Part shown: positions 55,259-63,530 of the stretch, one piece after another
How positions within the stretch are numbered: the first letter of the stretch is position 1
Layout of the letters: each line of letters starts with the position of its first letter
DNA from: CAYSUS01 sp964434165
GTDB lineage: Bacteria > Planctomycetota > Planctomycetia > Pirellulales > Thermoguttaceae
Direction of reading: 5' to 3'
DNA length: 64,000 nt
Assembly: GCA_964434165.1 (NCBI GenBank)
Contig: CAYSUS010000036.1
Span: 1 to 64,000, forward strand
Program-made: the position numbers and the translations under genes
Notes under the pieces: model-generated
What the model saw: only the letters and a program-made list of their open reading frames with translations
Database searches by the model: none
What the model was told of the DNA's origin: nothing

Positions 55259-56431
55259 ATGAAATCGATCGCAGCTGTTCCAACGACCGACCGCGCCCCG
55301 GCCGTCCGCTGGTGGAGAACCGATCTGGGGGAGCTTGAGATCTCCGGGGTTGCCTCGGCGATTCGCGATCGCTGCATCAATGCAGGGCCGGTCACGCGTC
55401 AACTGGAGACGGCCCTGGCTCGGCTGCTTGACGTGCCTTTCGTGCTGGCCACTAGTAGCGGGAGCACGGCCCTGTTGATGGGCCTTCTCGCCGTCGGTGT
55501 GGGGCACGGCGACGAGGTGCTCGTTCCTGCCGCTGGCTTCATCGCCCCGGCCCACGCGGCGATGATTCTTGGTGCCCGAGTGAGACTGGTCGACACCTGT
55601 CGCGACCGACCCCTTCTCGACCCACGACGCGCGGAGGAGGCGGTGTCGCCGCGCACCAAGGCGATCGTTCCGATCCACCTTGACGGGGCCGGCGCCGACA
55701 TGGGGGCCCTCGTGTCCCTGGCGCACCGCCGCGGATTGCACGTGGTCGAGGATGCTGCCCGCGCGCTATGCTCCCGATCGCGAGGCTCGTGGCTCGGCAC
55801 GCAGTCCGACGTTGGCGCGTTCTCCATGGGCATCACGAAGCTCATCACGACGGGCGAGGGCGGTTTCGTGGCGACCGCCGACGAGGCCCTCCATGACCGG
55901 TGCCTTCGGCTGCGCAATCACGGCGTCAAAGCGATTGCAGAGAACCGCTTCCCGGCGTTCGGCTTCAATCTTCGCTTCACCGACGTTGGCGCCGCCCTAG
56001 GTCTGGCGCAGCTGGAACAATTGGACGAACGGATCGCCGCGGTGCGTCGCGTGTACGACTTCTACCGCGAAGAACTGGCGTCGCTTCGCTACCTTCGCGT
56101 CCTGGAGGTGAGGACGGAGGACGGCGAGTTGCCCCTATGGACTCAGGCCGTCTGTGCAGATCGGGATCGCGTCGTCGACATGCTGGGCCGCAGCGGCATC
56201 GAGTCGCGGCCGTTCCACCCGTGTCTGGCCGAGTCGCCACACCTGGAAGCCGAGGGAGACTTCCCGAACGCGAGGTTCTTCGCCAACCACGGTCTGACGC
56301 TCCCCTCCGGGACCCATCAGAGCCCCGATGATCTGCGATCGGTCGTCCGGGCGCTCAGGAGCGTCGGCGATCGCATCGGCCAGGATATTTCGGTAATCTG
56401 GGAGCGCGAGACCCGCGAGCCGCGCGCGTAG
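55259..56431 (+). CDS. DegT/DnrJ/EryC1/StrS-family aminotransferase
   Basis: The 390-residue PLP enzyme transfers an amino group to a keto-sugar nucleotide. VLATSSGSTALLMGLLAVGVGHGDEVLVPAAGF, PIHLDGAGADMGALVSLAHRRGLHVVEDAARALCSR (with the Asp that binds the PLP nitrogen in the VVEDAA phrase) and FSMGITKLITTGEGGFVAT (Lys Schiff base) are present. The usual FSFHPTK phrase is MGITK here. LRFTDVGAALGLAQLEQLDERIAAVRR is another family block. ATG 55259 is chosen; the frame is open to 55163. It could be the aminotransferase of the WlbA pathway, but the pairing is only by inference. Confidence 0.9.
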   Translation: MKSIAAVPTTDRAPAVRWWRTDLGELEISGVASAIRDRCINAGPVTRQLETALARLLDVPFVLATSSGSTALLMGLLAVGVGHGDEVLVPAAGFIAPAHAAMILGARVRLVDTCRDRPLLDPRRAEEAVSPRTKAIVPIHLDGAGADMGALVSLAHRRGLHVVEDAARALCSRSRGSWLGTQSDVGAFSMGITKLITTGEGGFVATADEALHDRCLRLRNHGVKAIAENRFPAFGFNLRFTDVGAALGLAQLEQLDERIAAVRRVYDFYREELASLRYLRVLEVRTEDGELPLWTQAVCADRDRVVDMLGRSGIESRPFHPCLAESPHLEAEGDFPNARFFANHGLTLPSGTHQSPDDLRSVVRALRSVGDRIGQDISVIWERETREPRA

Positions 56432-56518
56432 TTCGGGATGAAGGAAGAGCCGGCCCCGCCGCCCCTGCGCCGGGCGCCGGGAACGCTACGGTTTCGTTTT
56501 TCTGGATAGAGAGAACCG

Positions 56519-57100
56519 ATGAGCTTCACTTTGCCGCTAGGAAGCACGGCTCCCGACTTCGATCTGCCCGGGGTGGATGGCAAGCGTTATCGCCTCGCGG
56601 ACTTCGCGGACTGCCCCGTCCTGGTCGTGGTGTTCACCTGCAATCACTGCCACTACGCCTACGGGGTGGACGGCCGCCTGATGGCCATTGCCAACGAGTA
56701 CGGACCTCGCGGCGTCGGCGTGGTCACGATCAACTCAAACGACACCGCGAGCCATCCGGAGGATTCGTTCGAACACATGGTCGAGCGCCACCAGCAGCAG
56801 CCTTTTCCCTATCCCTACTTGAGAGACGAGTCGCAGCACACGGCGCTCGACTACGGCGCGTTGCGGACCCCGCACTTCTTCGTCTTCGGTCGCGATCGCA
56901 AGCTGCGCTATACCGGGCGCATGGACGACAACCCCCGCGATGAGACGAAATCCACGACCCGCGAGCTGCGCGACGCCCTGGACGACATCCTCCAGGGTCG
57001 GCCCGTCCGGACCCCGCTCACCAACCCGATCGGCTGCAACGTCAAGTGGCGCGGCCAGGACGAACACTGGATGCTCCCTGAGTCCTGCGATCTCGTGTGA
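56519..57100 (+). CDS. Thioredoxin/AhpC-TSA-like redox protein
   Basis: The 193-residue protein has the peroxiredoxin-like thioredoxin fold: GSTAPDFDLPGVDGKRYRLADFADCPVLVVVFTCNHCHYAYG. CNHC is the active-site CxxC; most relatives read CNHCPY. GVGVVTINSNDTASHPEDSFEHM and LRTPHFFVFGRDRKLRYTGRMDDN (cis-Pro in the TPH phrase) complete the fold. No signal peptide is visible, so it is probably cytoplasmic. It sits between an aminotransferase and a WbuC cupin. Its role in the locus is unclear. Confidence 0.85.
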   Translation: MSFTLPLGSTAPDFDLPGVDGKRYRLADFADCPVLVVVFTCNHCHYAYGVDGRLMAIANEYGPRGVGVVTINSNDTASHPEDSFEHMVERHQQQPFPYPYLRDESQHTALDYGALRTPHFFVFGRDRKLRYTGRMDDNPRDETKSTTRELRDALDDILQGRPVRTPLTNPIGCNVKWRGQDEHWMLPESCDLV

Positions 57101-57179
57101 GATTCGTCTGCCGGGTCTTGCGGAACGGCTTTGAAGTTGCGTTTGCTTTCCGACCAACAATAGCCCGAGGATCTCCAAC

Positions 57180-57686
57180 GTGCGCGAAACGCCCGAGGCG
57201 CTGTTCAACACCGAGGCCGTGCTGGCCGTTGACGACCTGATGATCGATCTGTTGCAGGAACGGGCGGAGTCGGCCCCGCGGCGCCGTTACCGGCTCTGCA
57301 TGCATCACTCTCCGCAAGACACTGTCCAGGAGATGGTGCTTGCATACTGCCGAGGCTCGTACAACCGCCCGCATCGTCATCCGGATCGGTCGTCCTCGAT
57401 GTATCTTCTCCAGGGGCACCTGGACGTGGTCGTCTTCGACGACACCGGCGAAGTGATCCGCATCATCGCCATGGGGCCGCACGACAGCCCCAAGGCCCAC
57501 CTCGTGCGCCTGGCGCCGGGCTGCTGGCACATGGACATACCGCGATCCGACCGCGTGGTCATTCACGAGATCATCGCGGGACCATTTGACCGCGAGAAGT
57601 CGAACGTCATGGCTCCCTGGAGCCCGGAGGAGGGCGATCAGGACGCGGTCAAGGCCTTCCTCGCCAAGGTCGCCCCGGACAGGTAG
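57180..57686 (+). CDS. WbuC-family cupin
   Basis: The 168-residue protein, read from GTG 57180, has the small cupin fold of the WbuC family found in O-antigen loci. YRLCMHHSPQDTVQEMVLAYCRGSYNRPHRHPDRSSSMYLLQGHLDVVVFDD contains the metal-type HRHP...E-like cluster, and VRLAPGCWHMDIPRSDRVVIHEI holds the final His. The biochemical function of WbuC is not established. The length is as expected. A possible stem-loop covers its stop codon. Confidence 0.85.
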   Translation: MRETPEALFNTEAVLAVDDLMIDLLQERAESAPRRRYRLCMHHSPQDTVQEMVLAYCRGSYNRPHRHPDRSSSMYLLQGHLDVVVFDDTGEVIRIIAMGPHDSPKAHLVRLAPGCWHMDIPRSDRVVIHEIIAGPFDREKSNVMAPWSPEEGDQDAVKAFLAKVAPDR

Positions 57687-57698
57687 GTCAGCCTGTCC
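57677..57698 (+). terminator. Weak stem-loop over the cupin stop codon
   Basis: GGACAGG (57677-57683) can pair with CCTGTCC (57692-57698) around an 8-base loop that contains the TAG stop. No U-run follows, so it is at best a weak terminator or processing site. Confidence 0.25.
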
Positions 57699-57786
57699 CG
57701 GGTTGACACGCGGTCACCACAGGCGGCCGGTCCGACTCCGGGACCGAGTCGGCTGCATCTCCGTTCAAGTCCGATTCCGGTCAGCA

Positions 57787-58296
57787 ATGGAAGTTTTTGT
57801 CTTCGGGGTTCAGGCTCTCCTGACGGCCTTCTTGGTTCACGTCGTGGTGTGGCGCATGCGTCTGCCGCAGTCTCACAGTCGCGCACTTCTGGCGATCTTC
57901 TTCGGTACGCTGGTCGTGATGCTCGGTCTGAGGGCGGCGTACGCCCCGGTCTGGCTTCCGCACCTCGCAGGGCCGTGGCAGTACGTCCAGGTAACGCTTT
58001 TTCACGTGGCATTCTCCCTCGCGTACCTCGATTTCTACACGGCGATCGAGGACGATAGCCCCACACTGACCCTGCTCTTGGACCTTGATGACGCGGGGCC
58101 CGCGGGGCGATCCGAGGAAGAACTCCGCGAGTTGATCGGCGATCACTGGGTTGTGGGCAGCCGCCTGGAAGCGATGGAAGGCGCGGGCGTGGTCGAGCAG
58201 TGCGAGGGACGTTACCGGCTCACGCAAGCAGGCCGTTTCTGGAACCGGTGTTTCCAGTGGGGTCGTCGGGTCTACGGCTTGGAGGTGGGAGGCTGA
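57787..58296 (+). CDS. Small membrane protein with winged-helix-like C-terminus (pair member A)
   Basis: The 169-residue protein starts at ATG 57787. Three membrane segments (~3-22, ~34-51, ~66-85) are followed by a cytoplasmic tail: SEEELRELIGDHWVVGSRLEAMEGAGVVEQCEGRYRLTQAG. That tail has the helix-helix-recognition helix-wing pattern of winged-helix domains. No DNA-binding role is shown. Its stop overlaps the next start (TGATG), and the next protein has the same layout. I do not recognise the family by name. Confidence 0.75.
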   Translation: MEVFVFGVQALLTAFLVHVVVWRMRLPQSHSRALLAIFFGTLVVMLGLRAAYAPVWLPHLAGPWQYVQVTLFHVAFSLAYLDFYTAIEDDSPTLTLLLDLDDAGPAGRSEEELRELIGDHWVVGSRLEAMEGAGVVEQCEGRYRLTQAGRFWNRCFQWGRRVYGLEVGG

Positions 58297-58844
58297 TGGC
58301 GCGCTACGCCGATGCATTCCTGGCTCTGGCCCCGCTGCTCGGGCTGGCCGGGTACCTGACGTCCCACGTCACGCTCAGCCGTGCGCTCGGCCCGAGGAGG
58401 CTTGTGGCCGGGTACTTGGGAGGGTTCGCGGCAGGCGAGACCGTCTTGCTCGCCTGTTCCCTCGCCGCTTTGGCGTCTTCCAATCATGGCTGGACCGACG
58501 GGCTTGCCCTGGTGGTGATGAATCAACTGACCTATCTCGCGCTGGCATATGGCTACATCAACTTCGTGCTGATCATCATCGCCTCTTTGCGAATCCGTGT
58601 CTTGCACGAGTTGGGCGCGGCCGACAAGGGCCTGACCAAGGCCGAGTTGCTCGAGAAGTACAACGCCAGGGGGGTCCTTTCCGCCCGCATCGAGCGACTC
58701 GCTTCGTCCGGACGGATCCGCGCCGAAGGCGGACGGTTCCACTCCGTGCCCTGCTTCCTGCTCGTCGTGGCTCGTGTCATCCGCATGGCCAAGGTCGTCC
58801 TGTTCGGATCGCACCGCTCCCATGGCAGGGGCGGGCCGATCTGA
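58296..58844 (+). CDS. Small membrane protein with winged-helix-like C-terminus (pair member B)
   Basis: The 182-residue protein begins at ATG 58296 and is coupled to member A. Segments at ~7-27, ~38-60 and ~72-98 are followed by KGLTKAELLEKYNARGVLSARIERLASSGRIRAEGGRFHS, again a winged-helix-like pattern, and then a hydrophobic stretch CFLLVVARVIRMAKVVLFG that may rejoin the membrane. A and B can be aligned by architecture, with low identity. They probably work together as a membrane complex; whether they bind DNA or a protein is unknown. Confidence 0.75.
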   Translation: MARYADAFLALAPLLGLAGYLTSHVTLSRALGPRRLVAGYLGGFAAGETVLLACSLAALASSNHGWTDGLALVVMNQLTYLALAYGYINFVLIIIASLRIRVLHELGAADKGLTKAELLEKYNARGVLSARIERLASSGRIRAEGGRFHSVPCFLLVVARVIRMAKVVLFGSHRSHGRGGPI

Positions 58845-58994
58845 ACCCGGCGTTCACACAGCCCTAACACTTGGGCCTTCTAATGACGGGTCTTCCGCTT
58901 CGCAGCGGGGCGAGCGGTAGGGAGCGGTTCGTGTGTCTCGCTTCCAGAGGCTCTGCGGGCGGCGCAGACTTGCAGGAATTCCCAGGAGAAAGCG

Positions 58995-60002
58995 ATGATG
59001 GTTGACGCCCGGGGCGCCGTAGTCGTGACCGGGGGGGCGGGCTACGTCGGTGCGGTGCTTGTTCCCAAGCTGCTGGCGGCGGGTCATCCGGTCAAGGTGC
59101 TGGACTGGTTCCTCTACGGCGAGCATGTGCTCGATGGCTACCGCGACGATCCGCGCCTTCAGCTGCTCCGCGGCGACATTCGCGACTGCGGCCTGCTCGC
59201 GGAGGCCCTGCCCGACTGCGATGCCGTGATCCATCTGGCATGCATCTCCAACGACCCGAGCTTCGAGCTCGATCCCGAGCTCGGCCGTTCGGTCAATTAC
59301 GAGGCCTTTCGGCCGCTGGTCGAGACCGCGCGCGATTGTGGCGTGCGCCGCTTCATCTACGCCTCTTCGTCGAGCGTCTATGGCCTGAAAGAGGAGGAGC
59401 AGGTGACGGAGGACCTGCCGCTTCAGCCGCTGACCGACTACTCCCGATACAAAGCCCTCTGCGAGGACGTGCTGCGCGAATATGAGTCGCCCGACTTCAC
59501 GACCACGATCATACGTCCGGCGACGGTCTGTGGGTATTCACCGCGGCTGCGCCTGGACCTGACGGTCAATATCCTCACGCACCATGCGGTAGTGGATGGC
59601 CGCATCCGCGTGTTCGGGGGTACCCAGTACCGCCCCAACCTGCACATCGACGACATGACCGATTTGTACGTCCACGTGCTTGGGCTGCCCGCGGGGAAGG
59701 TCGCGGGGAAGGTGTGGAACGTGGGCTATCAGAACCAGACTGTGATGTCCATCGCCGAGGATGTGCGGCGCGTCGTGGGACACGAGGAGGTAGAAATCGT
59801 GGTGGAGCCGACGGATGACCTTCGATCGTATCGCATCTCCTCGGACCGAATACTTCGCGACCTCGGCTTCCGTCCTCAGCGGAGCATTGGGGACGCCGTT
59901 CGCGATCTGGCGGACGCGTTTCGGGCGAACATGGTGCCGAATTCCAAGGAGGACGATCGGTACTACAACATCCGCATGATGCAGGGGCAGAACGTCCAAT
60001 GA
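58995..60002 (+). CDS. SDR-family NAD-dependent sugar epimerase/dehydratase
   Basis: The 335-residue extended SDR has the glycine-rich NAD loop VVVTGGAGYVGAVLVPKLL, a DxxD-like acidic turn GDIRDC, the catalytic SSSVYG segment (FIYASSSSVYGL), YSRYK with the Tyr-x3-Lys pair, and RPATVCGYSPRLRLDL. YRPNLHIDDMTDLYVHVL and NVGYQNQTVMSIAEDV belong to the substrate half. It acts on a nucleotide-activated sugar; the substrate is unknown. AGGAGA lies upstream of the start. Its stop overlaps the transketolase start (ATGA), so it leads the operon. Confidence 0.9.
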   Translation: MMVDARGAVVVTGGAGYVGAVLVPKLLAAGHPVKVLDWFLYGEHVLDGYRDDPRLQLLRGDIRDCGLLAEALPDCDAVIHLACISNDPSFELDPELGRSVNYEAFRPLVETARDCGVRRFIYASSSSVYGLKEEEQVTEDLPLQPLTDYSRYKALCEDVLREYESPDFTTTIIRPATVCGYSPRLRLDLTVNILTHHAVVDGRIRVFGGTQYRPNLHIDDMTDLYVHVLGLPAGKVAGKVWNVGYQNQTVMSIAEDVRRVVGHEEVEIVVEPTDDLRSYRISSDRILRDLGFRPQRSIGDAVRDLADAFRANMVPNSKEDDRYYNIRMMQGQNVQ

Positions 60003-60850
60003 TCCGCCGGGGAGGTTCGCCTGGGTCGGCAGTCGAGCGCAAGTCCGAGCTCGAGTCACTGGCTCGGCGCATCCGCGGGCACGTGGTTCGCATGTCGCAT
60101 GAGGCGCGGGCGGCGCATCTGGGTTCCGCGCTCTCGTGCGTCGACCTGGTTGTGTCGATCTACTGGGGCGCCTTGCGAATCGACCCGGCGCGCCCCGACG
60201 ACCCGGGGCGCGACCGCTTCATCCTGAGCAAGGGACACGCCTCGGCGGCGCTGTACGCCGCGCTGGCCGAGCGAGGCTTCTTCTCCAAGGAGTTGCTTCG
60301 CACCTATGGTCTGGCGGGCGGTCGACTGGCCGAGCAGATGGCCCCGGGCTGTCTGCCGGGTGTGGAAGCGGCAACTGGCTCCCTGGGCCACGGTCTTCCC
60401 CTTGGAGTCGGAATGGCGCTGGCCTCTCGCCTGCAGGACCGGGACTTCCACGTATTCGTCCTCCTCAGTGACGGCGAGTGCAACGAAGGCTCGGTGTGGG
60501 AGGCGGCCATGTTTGCCGCAGCCCAGCAGCTGGACAACCTCAGCGTGGTCGTCGACTGCAACCGATGGCAGGCCACGGGGCGGTGCGACGAGATCATGAA
60601 GCTGGAGCCGCTCGCGGGGAAGTGGGAGGCCTTCGGGTGGGACGCCGTCGAGGTGGATGGGCACAATTTCGAAGAAGTCGTCTCCGCGCTCGAGCCGCAG
60701 CCGCATCGCCAGGGGGGCCCCGCCGCCATCGTGGCCTATACGATCAAGGGCAAGGGAGTCTCATTCATGGAGGACGACAACAACTGGCACTATCGAATCC
60801 CCAACGCCGAAGAGGTCGCCGCGGCGCTACAGGAGCTCGGGCAACTGTGA
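59999..60850 (+). CDS. Transketolase-like enzyme, N-terminal (ThDP pyrophosphate) subunit
   Basis: The 283-residue protein is the separate N-terminal half of a split transketolase. RIRGHVVRMSHEARAAHLGSALSCVDLVVSIYWG and FILSKGHASAALYAALAERG are the classic opening blocks. LLSDGECNEGSVWEAAMFAAAQQLDNLSVVVDCN is the GDG...N thiamine-diphosphate motif with S for the first Gly. IVAYTIKGKGVSFMEDDNNWHYR is the closing block. Split transketolases in surface-glycan loci probably make an unusual sugar rather than serve the pentose pathway (inference). It overlaps both neighbours. Confidence 0.92.
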   Translation: MIRRGGSPGSAVERKSELESLARRIRGHVVRMSHEARAAHLGSALSCVDLVVSIYWGALRIDPARPDDPGRDRFILSKGHASAALYAALAERGFFSKELLRTYGLAGGRLAEQMAPGCLPGVEAATGSLGHGLPLGVGMALASRLQDRDFHVFVLLSDGECNEGSVWEAAMFAAAQQLDNLSVVVDCNRWQATGRCDEIMKLEPLAGKWEAFGWDAVEVDGHNFEEVVSALEPQPHRQGGPAAIVAYTIKGKGVSFMEDDNNWHYRIPNAEEVAAALQELGQL

Positions 60851-61782
60851 GAAACGCCTTTGCCGACGAACTGCTCCGATTGGCGGGGAAGAATGACCGC
60901 TTGGTCATGCTCTCCGGTGACATCGGCAATCGCCTATTCGACGAGTTCAAGCGGTGTCACGGCGCGCGGTTTTTCAACTGCGGTGTGGCGGAGGCCAACA
61001 TGGTGGGTGTCGCCGCGGGGATGGCGATGTGCGGGTTGCGTCCCGTGGCGTACACGATCACGCCATTCATCACGGCCAGGTGCCTGGAGCAAATCCGCAT
61101 CGACGTCTGCTACCACGACGTGCCCGTCGTTCTCGTCGGAGTCGGAGGGGGGCTGTCGTATGCAGGCCTTGGCGCCACGCATCACGCCTGCGACGACGTG
61201 GCCCTGCTGCGGGTCCTCCCCGGAATGACCATTCTTTGCCCAGGTGACCCAGTCGAGGTCCGGCTGGCCTTGCGCGCGGCGATCGCCATCGACGGCCCGG
61301 TCTATCTTCGGCTCGGCAAGAAGGGAGAGCCCGTCGTGCATCGAACGCCCCCCGATTTCCATGTCGGCCGGGCGATCACGCTCTCCGAGGGACGCGACGT
61401 GGCCCTTCTGAGTACCGGCATCGTGCTTCCGCGCGTCGTCGAGGCGGCCGAACGGCTTCGCGCCGAAGGGCTCACGGTGCGCGTGGTCAGCTTCCCGACG
61501 GTCAAGCCTTTGGATGAGGAATTGCTTTGGGAGGCGTTCCTCCACTGCGGGATCGTGTGCACCGTGGAGGAGCACAGCCTGATCGGCGGATTCGGGGCGG
61601 CCGTGGCCGAGTGGCGATCCGATCGTCAGTCCGTGCCGGGCGTGCTGCTTCGCATCGGGACACCGGACGAGTTCCTCCACGAGTCCGGCAGTGAGGCCCA
61701 TGCCCGCGCCTCCGTCGGCTTGGACGTCGGTTCCATTGTATCGCGAGTCCTCGAGCATCTGCGCGGGATCACCGCAGGATAG
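60847..61782 (+). CDS. Transketolase-like enzyme, C-terminal (pyrimidine-binding) subunit
   Basis: The 311-residue protein starts at GTG 60847, inside the previous stop (GTGA). LVMLSGDIGNRLFDEFKRCHGARFFNCGVAEANMVGVAAGMAM is the pyrimidine domain with the conserved Glu in VAEANM that activates ThDP. PVVLVGVGGGLSYAGLGATHHACDDVALLRVLPGM is the next family block, and the last ~120 residues form the C-terminal domain (VALLSTGIVLPRVVEAAERLRAEG). The two subunits should form an alpha2beta2 enzyme. The frame is open to 60478, which overlaps its partner. Confidence 0.92.
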   Translation: MRNAFADELLRLAGKNDRLVMLSGDIGNRLFDEFKRCHGARFFNCGVAEANMVGVAAGMAMCGLRPVAYTITPFITARCLEQIRIDVCYHDVPVVLVGVGGGLSYAGLGATHHACDDVALLRVLPGMTILCPGDPVEVRLALRAAIAIDGPVYLRLGKKGEPVVHRTPPDFHVGRAITLSEGRDVALLSTGIVLPRVVEAAERLRAEGLTVRVVSFPTVKPLDEELLWEAFLHCGIVCTVEEHSLIGGFGAAVAEWRSDRQSVPGVLLRIGTPDEFLHESGSEAHARASVGLDVGSIVSRVLEHLRGITAG

Positions 61783-61787
61783 CAGCC

Positions 61788-62825
61788 ATGAAGACGACCG
61801 CAGCCGTGCTGGTAGAAACCGGAAAGCCCCTCGTCGTGGACGCGATCGAGATCCCGCCCCTCCGTCCAGGCCAAGTCCTTGTGAAGATCGTTTTCAGCGG
61901 CGTGTGCCACACGCAGTTGCTGGAGAGCCGCGGTTACCGCGGCCACGATCCGTACCTTCCGCATTGCCTTGGCCACGAGGCCGGAGGTGTCGTGGAGGAA
62001 GTCGGCCTGGGCGTGACGAAGTGCCGGCCCGGCGATCGCGTGGTCTGCTCGTGGATTCAAGGCAGCGGCGCCAACGTTCCCGGCACGGAATATCGATGGA
62101 ACGGACGGACGGTGAACGCCGGTGGGATCACGACGTTCATGCGCCACGGGGTGATCAGCGAGAACCGCCTGACTGTCATCCCGCAAGGGTTTCCCCTTCA
62201 CGTGGCCGCCATGCTCGGCTGCGCGGCGGCGACCGGGATCGGCGCCGTGTGGAACGTGGCCTGCCCGGCCCCCGGGCAAAGCCTCGCCGTGTTCGGGCTT
62301 GGCGGGGTGGGACTGTGCGCGGTCCAAGCGGCCGCGCTCGCCGGCGCCCACCCCGTCGTGGCCGTGGATCCCGTCCCCCAGCGACGCCTGATCTCCCAGT
62401 CGGCAGGCGCGACTCATGTGCTGGACCCCGGTTCCGAGGGCTTTGCCGAGCAGTTCGGCGCGATCTGCCCCGGCGGCGTCGACTGCGCCATTGAGGCCAG
62501 CGGGCGCCCGGCCGCCATGCAGTTGGCCCTCCAGAGCGCGCGCAGCCGCGGCGGGGTCGCCGTGGTCGTGGGCAACGCCCGACACGGCGAGCGGATCGAT
62601 TTGGATCCCAAGCAGTTGAACCTGGGAAAGCGTCTTCTGGGCACCTGGGGAGGCGATACCCAAACCGACCGCGACATTCCCCGCTTCTGCCAATTGATCG
62701 ACGCCGGGCGCTTGACCCTGGATCCGCTTCTTCAGTCTACGTATCCCCTGGAGAGGATCAATCAGGCCCTGGATGATCTCGAAGCCCACCGGGCGCTCCG
62801 TCCACTGATCGACATGGAAGCGTGA
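61788..62825 (+). CDS. Zinc-dependent alcohol dehydrogenase (MDR family)
   Basis: The 345-residue enzyme has the class III-like MDR fold. KIVFSGVCHTQLLESRGY holds the catalytic-zinc Cys, GHEAGGVVEEVGLGVTKCRPGDRVV is the standard GHE block with His, and LGCAAATGIGAVWNVACPAPGQSLAVFGLGGVGLCAVQ is the NAD-binding loop. The usual four-Cys structural-zinc lobe is missing: the segment SWIQGSGANVPGTEYRWNG takes its place. It probably reduces or oxidises a sugar-derived ketone or alcohol in the same pathway as the transketolase. Lies 5 bases after that gene. Confidence 0.9.
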   Translation: MKTTAAVLVETGKPLVVDAIEIPPLRPGQVLVKIVFSGVCHTQLLESRGYRGHDPYLPHCLGHEAGGVVEEVGLGVTKCRPGDRVVCSWIQGSGANVPGTEYRWNGRTVNAGGITTFMRHGVISENRLTVIPQGFPLHVAAMLGCAAATGIGAVWNVACPAPGQSLAVFGLGGVGLCAVQAAALAGAHPVVAVDPVPQRRLISQSAGATHVLDPGSEGFAEQFGAICPGGVDCAIEASGRPAAMQLALQSARSRGGVAVVVGNARHGERIDLDPKQLNLGKRLLGTWGGDTQTDRDIPRFCQLIDAGRLTLDPLLQSTYPLERINQALDDLEAHRALRPLIDMEA

Positions 62826-62897
62826 AGCCTGAACATCGCCCCCGACCCCGCGTGACGAGCATCTCGACCATGACAGGCCCCTTCCGGAGAGCATGCG

Positions 62898-63530
62898 GTG
62901 CACATCGGCGTTGACTTCGACAACACGATCGTCTGCTACGACGGCCTGTTCCACGACGCCGCGCGACGGCACGGGCTGATTCCCGATTCCGTGCCGCCGG
63001 CCAAGGACGCGATCCGCAACTACCTGCGGGGCGCGGGCCGCGAGGAGGACTGGACCGAGCTCCAAGGATACGTGTACGGCCGGGCGATCGCCCAGGCAAG
63101 CCCGTTCCCCGGAGCCTTGAAGTTCTTCCGCGACGCCAGAATCGCGGGAGTGACGGTCACGGTCATCAGCCACAAGACCCGCACCCCCGCCCGGGGCCCC
63201 GCCTACGACCTGCACGAGGCGGCATGGAAATGGCTTGCGAAAAACGGTCTTGTGGCGGCTCAGGGAGGTTCTCGCGCCGCGCCCGGCGTCTTCTTCGAGG
63301 AGACAAAAGAGGGCAAGGTCGCCCGCATCGAGACAAGTGGCTGCACGCATTTCGTCGACGACCTGGTGGAGTTCTTGACGCTGCCAGGGTTCCCCGACGG
63401 CGTCGTACGCGTTCTCTTCGATCCGCACCGCCGCGAGGCGGATACCGTGGGGGTAGTGCGAGCCGGCTCCTGGGACGACATCCGCGAAGTACTCGGGCTC
63501 AGAGGACTCTCCCATGTGCGACCCGGCTGA
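62898..63530 (+). CDS. HAD-superfamily phosphatase-like protein
   Basis: The 210-residue protein, from GTG 62898, opens with VHIGVDFDNTIVCYD, the DxDxT HAD nucleophile motif in which the first Asp is phosphorylated. VTVTVISHKTRTPARG is the region of the second motif with Ser, GCTHFVDDLVEFL carries the acidic motif IV. It probably removes phosphate from a sugar phosphate made upstream. It overlaps the start of the kinase-like gene by 17 bases, a close pairing of opposite reactions. Confidence 0.85.
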   Translation: MHIGVDFDNTIVCYDGLFHDAARRHGLIPDSVPPAKDAIRNYLRGAGREEDWTELQGYVYGRAIAQASPFPGALKFFRDARIAGVTVTVISHKTRTPARGPAYDLHEAAWKWLAKNGLVAAQGGSRAAPGVFFEETKEGKVARIETSGCTHFVDDLVEFLTLPGFPDGVVRVLFDPHRREADTVGVVRAGSWDDIREVLGLRGLSHVRPG

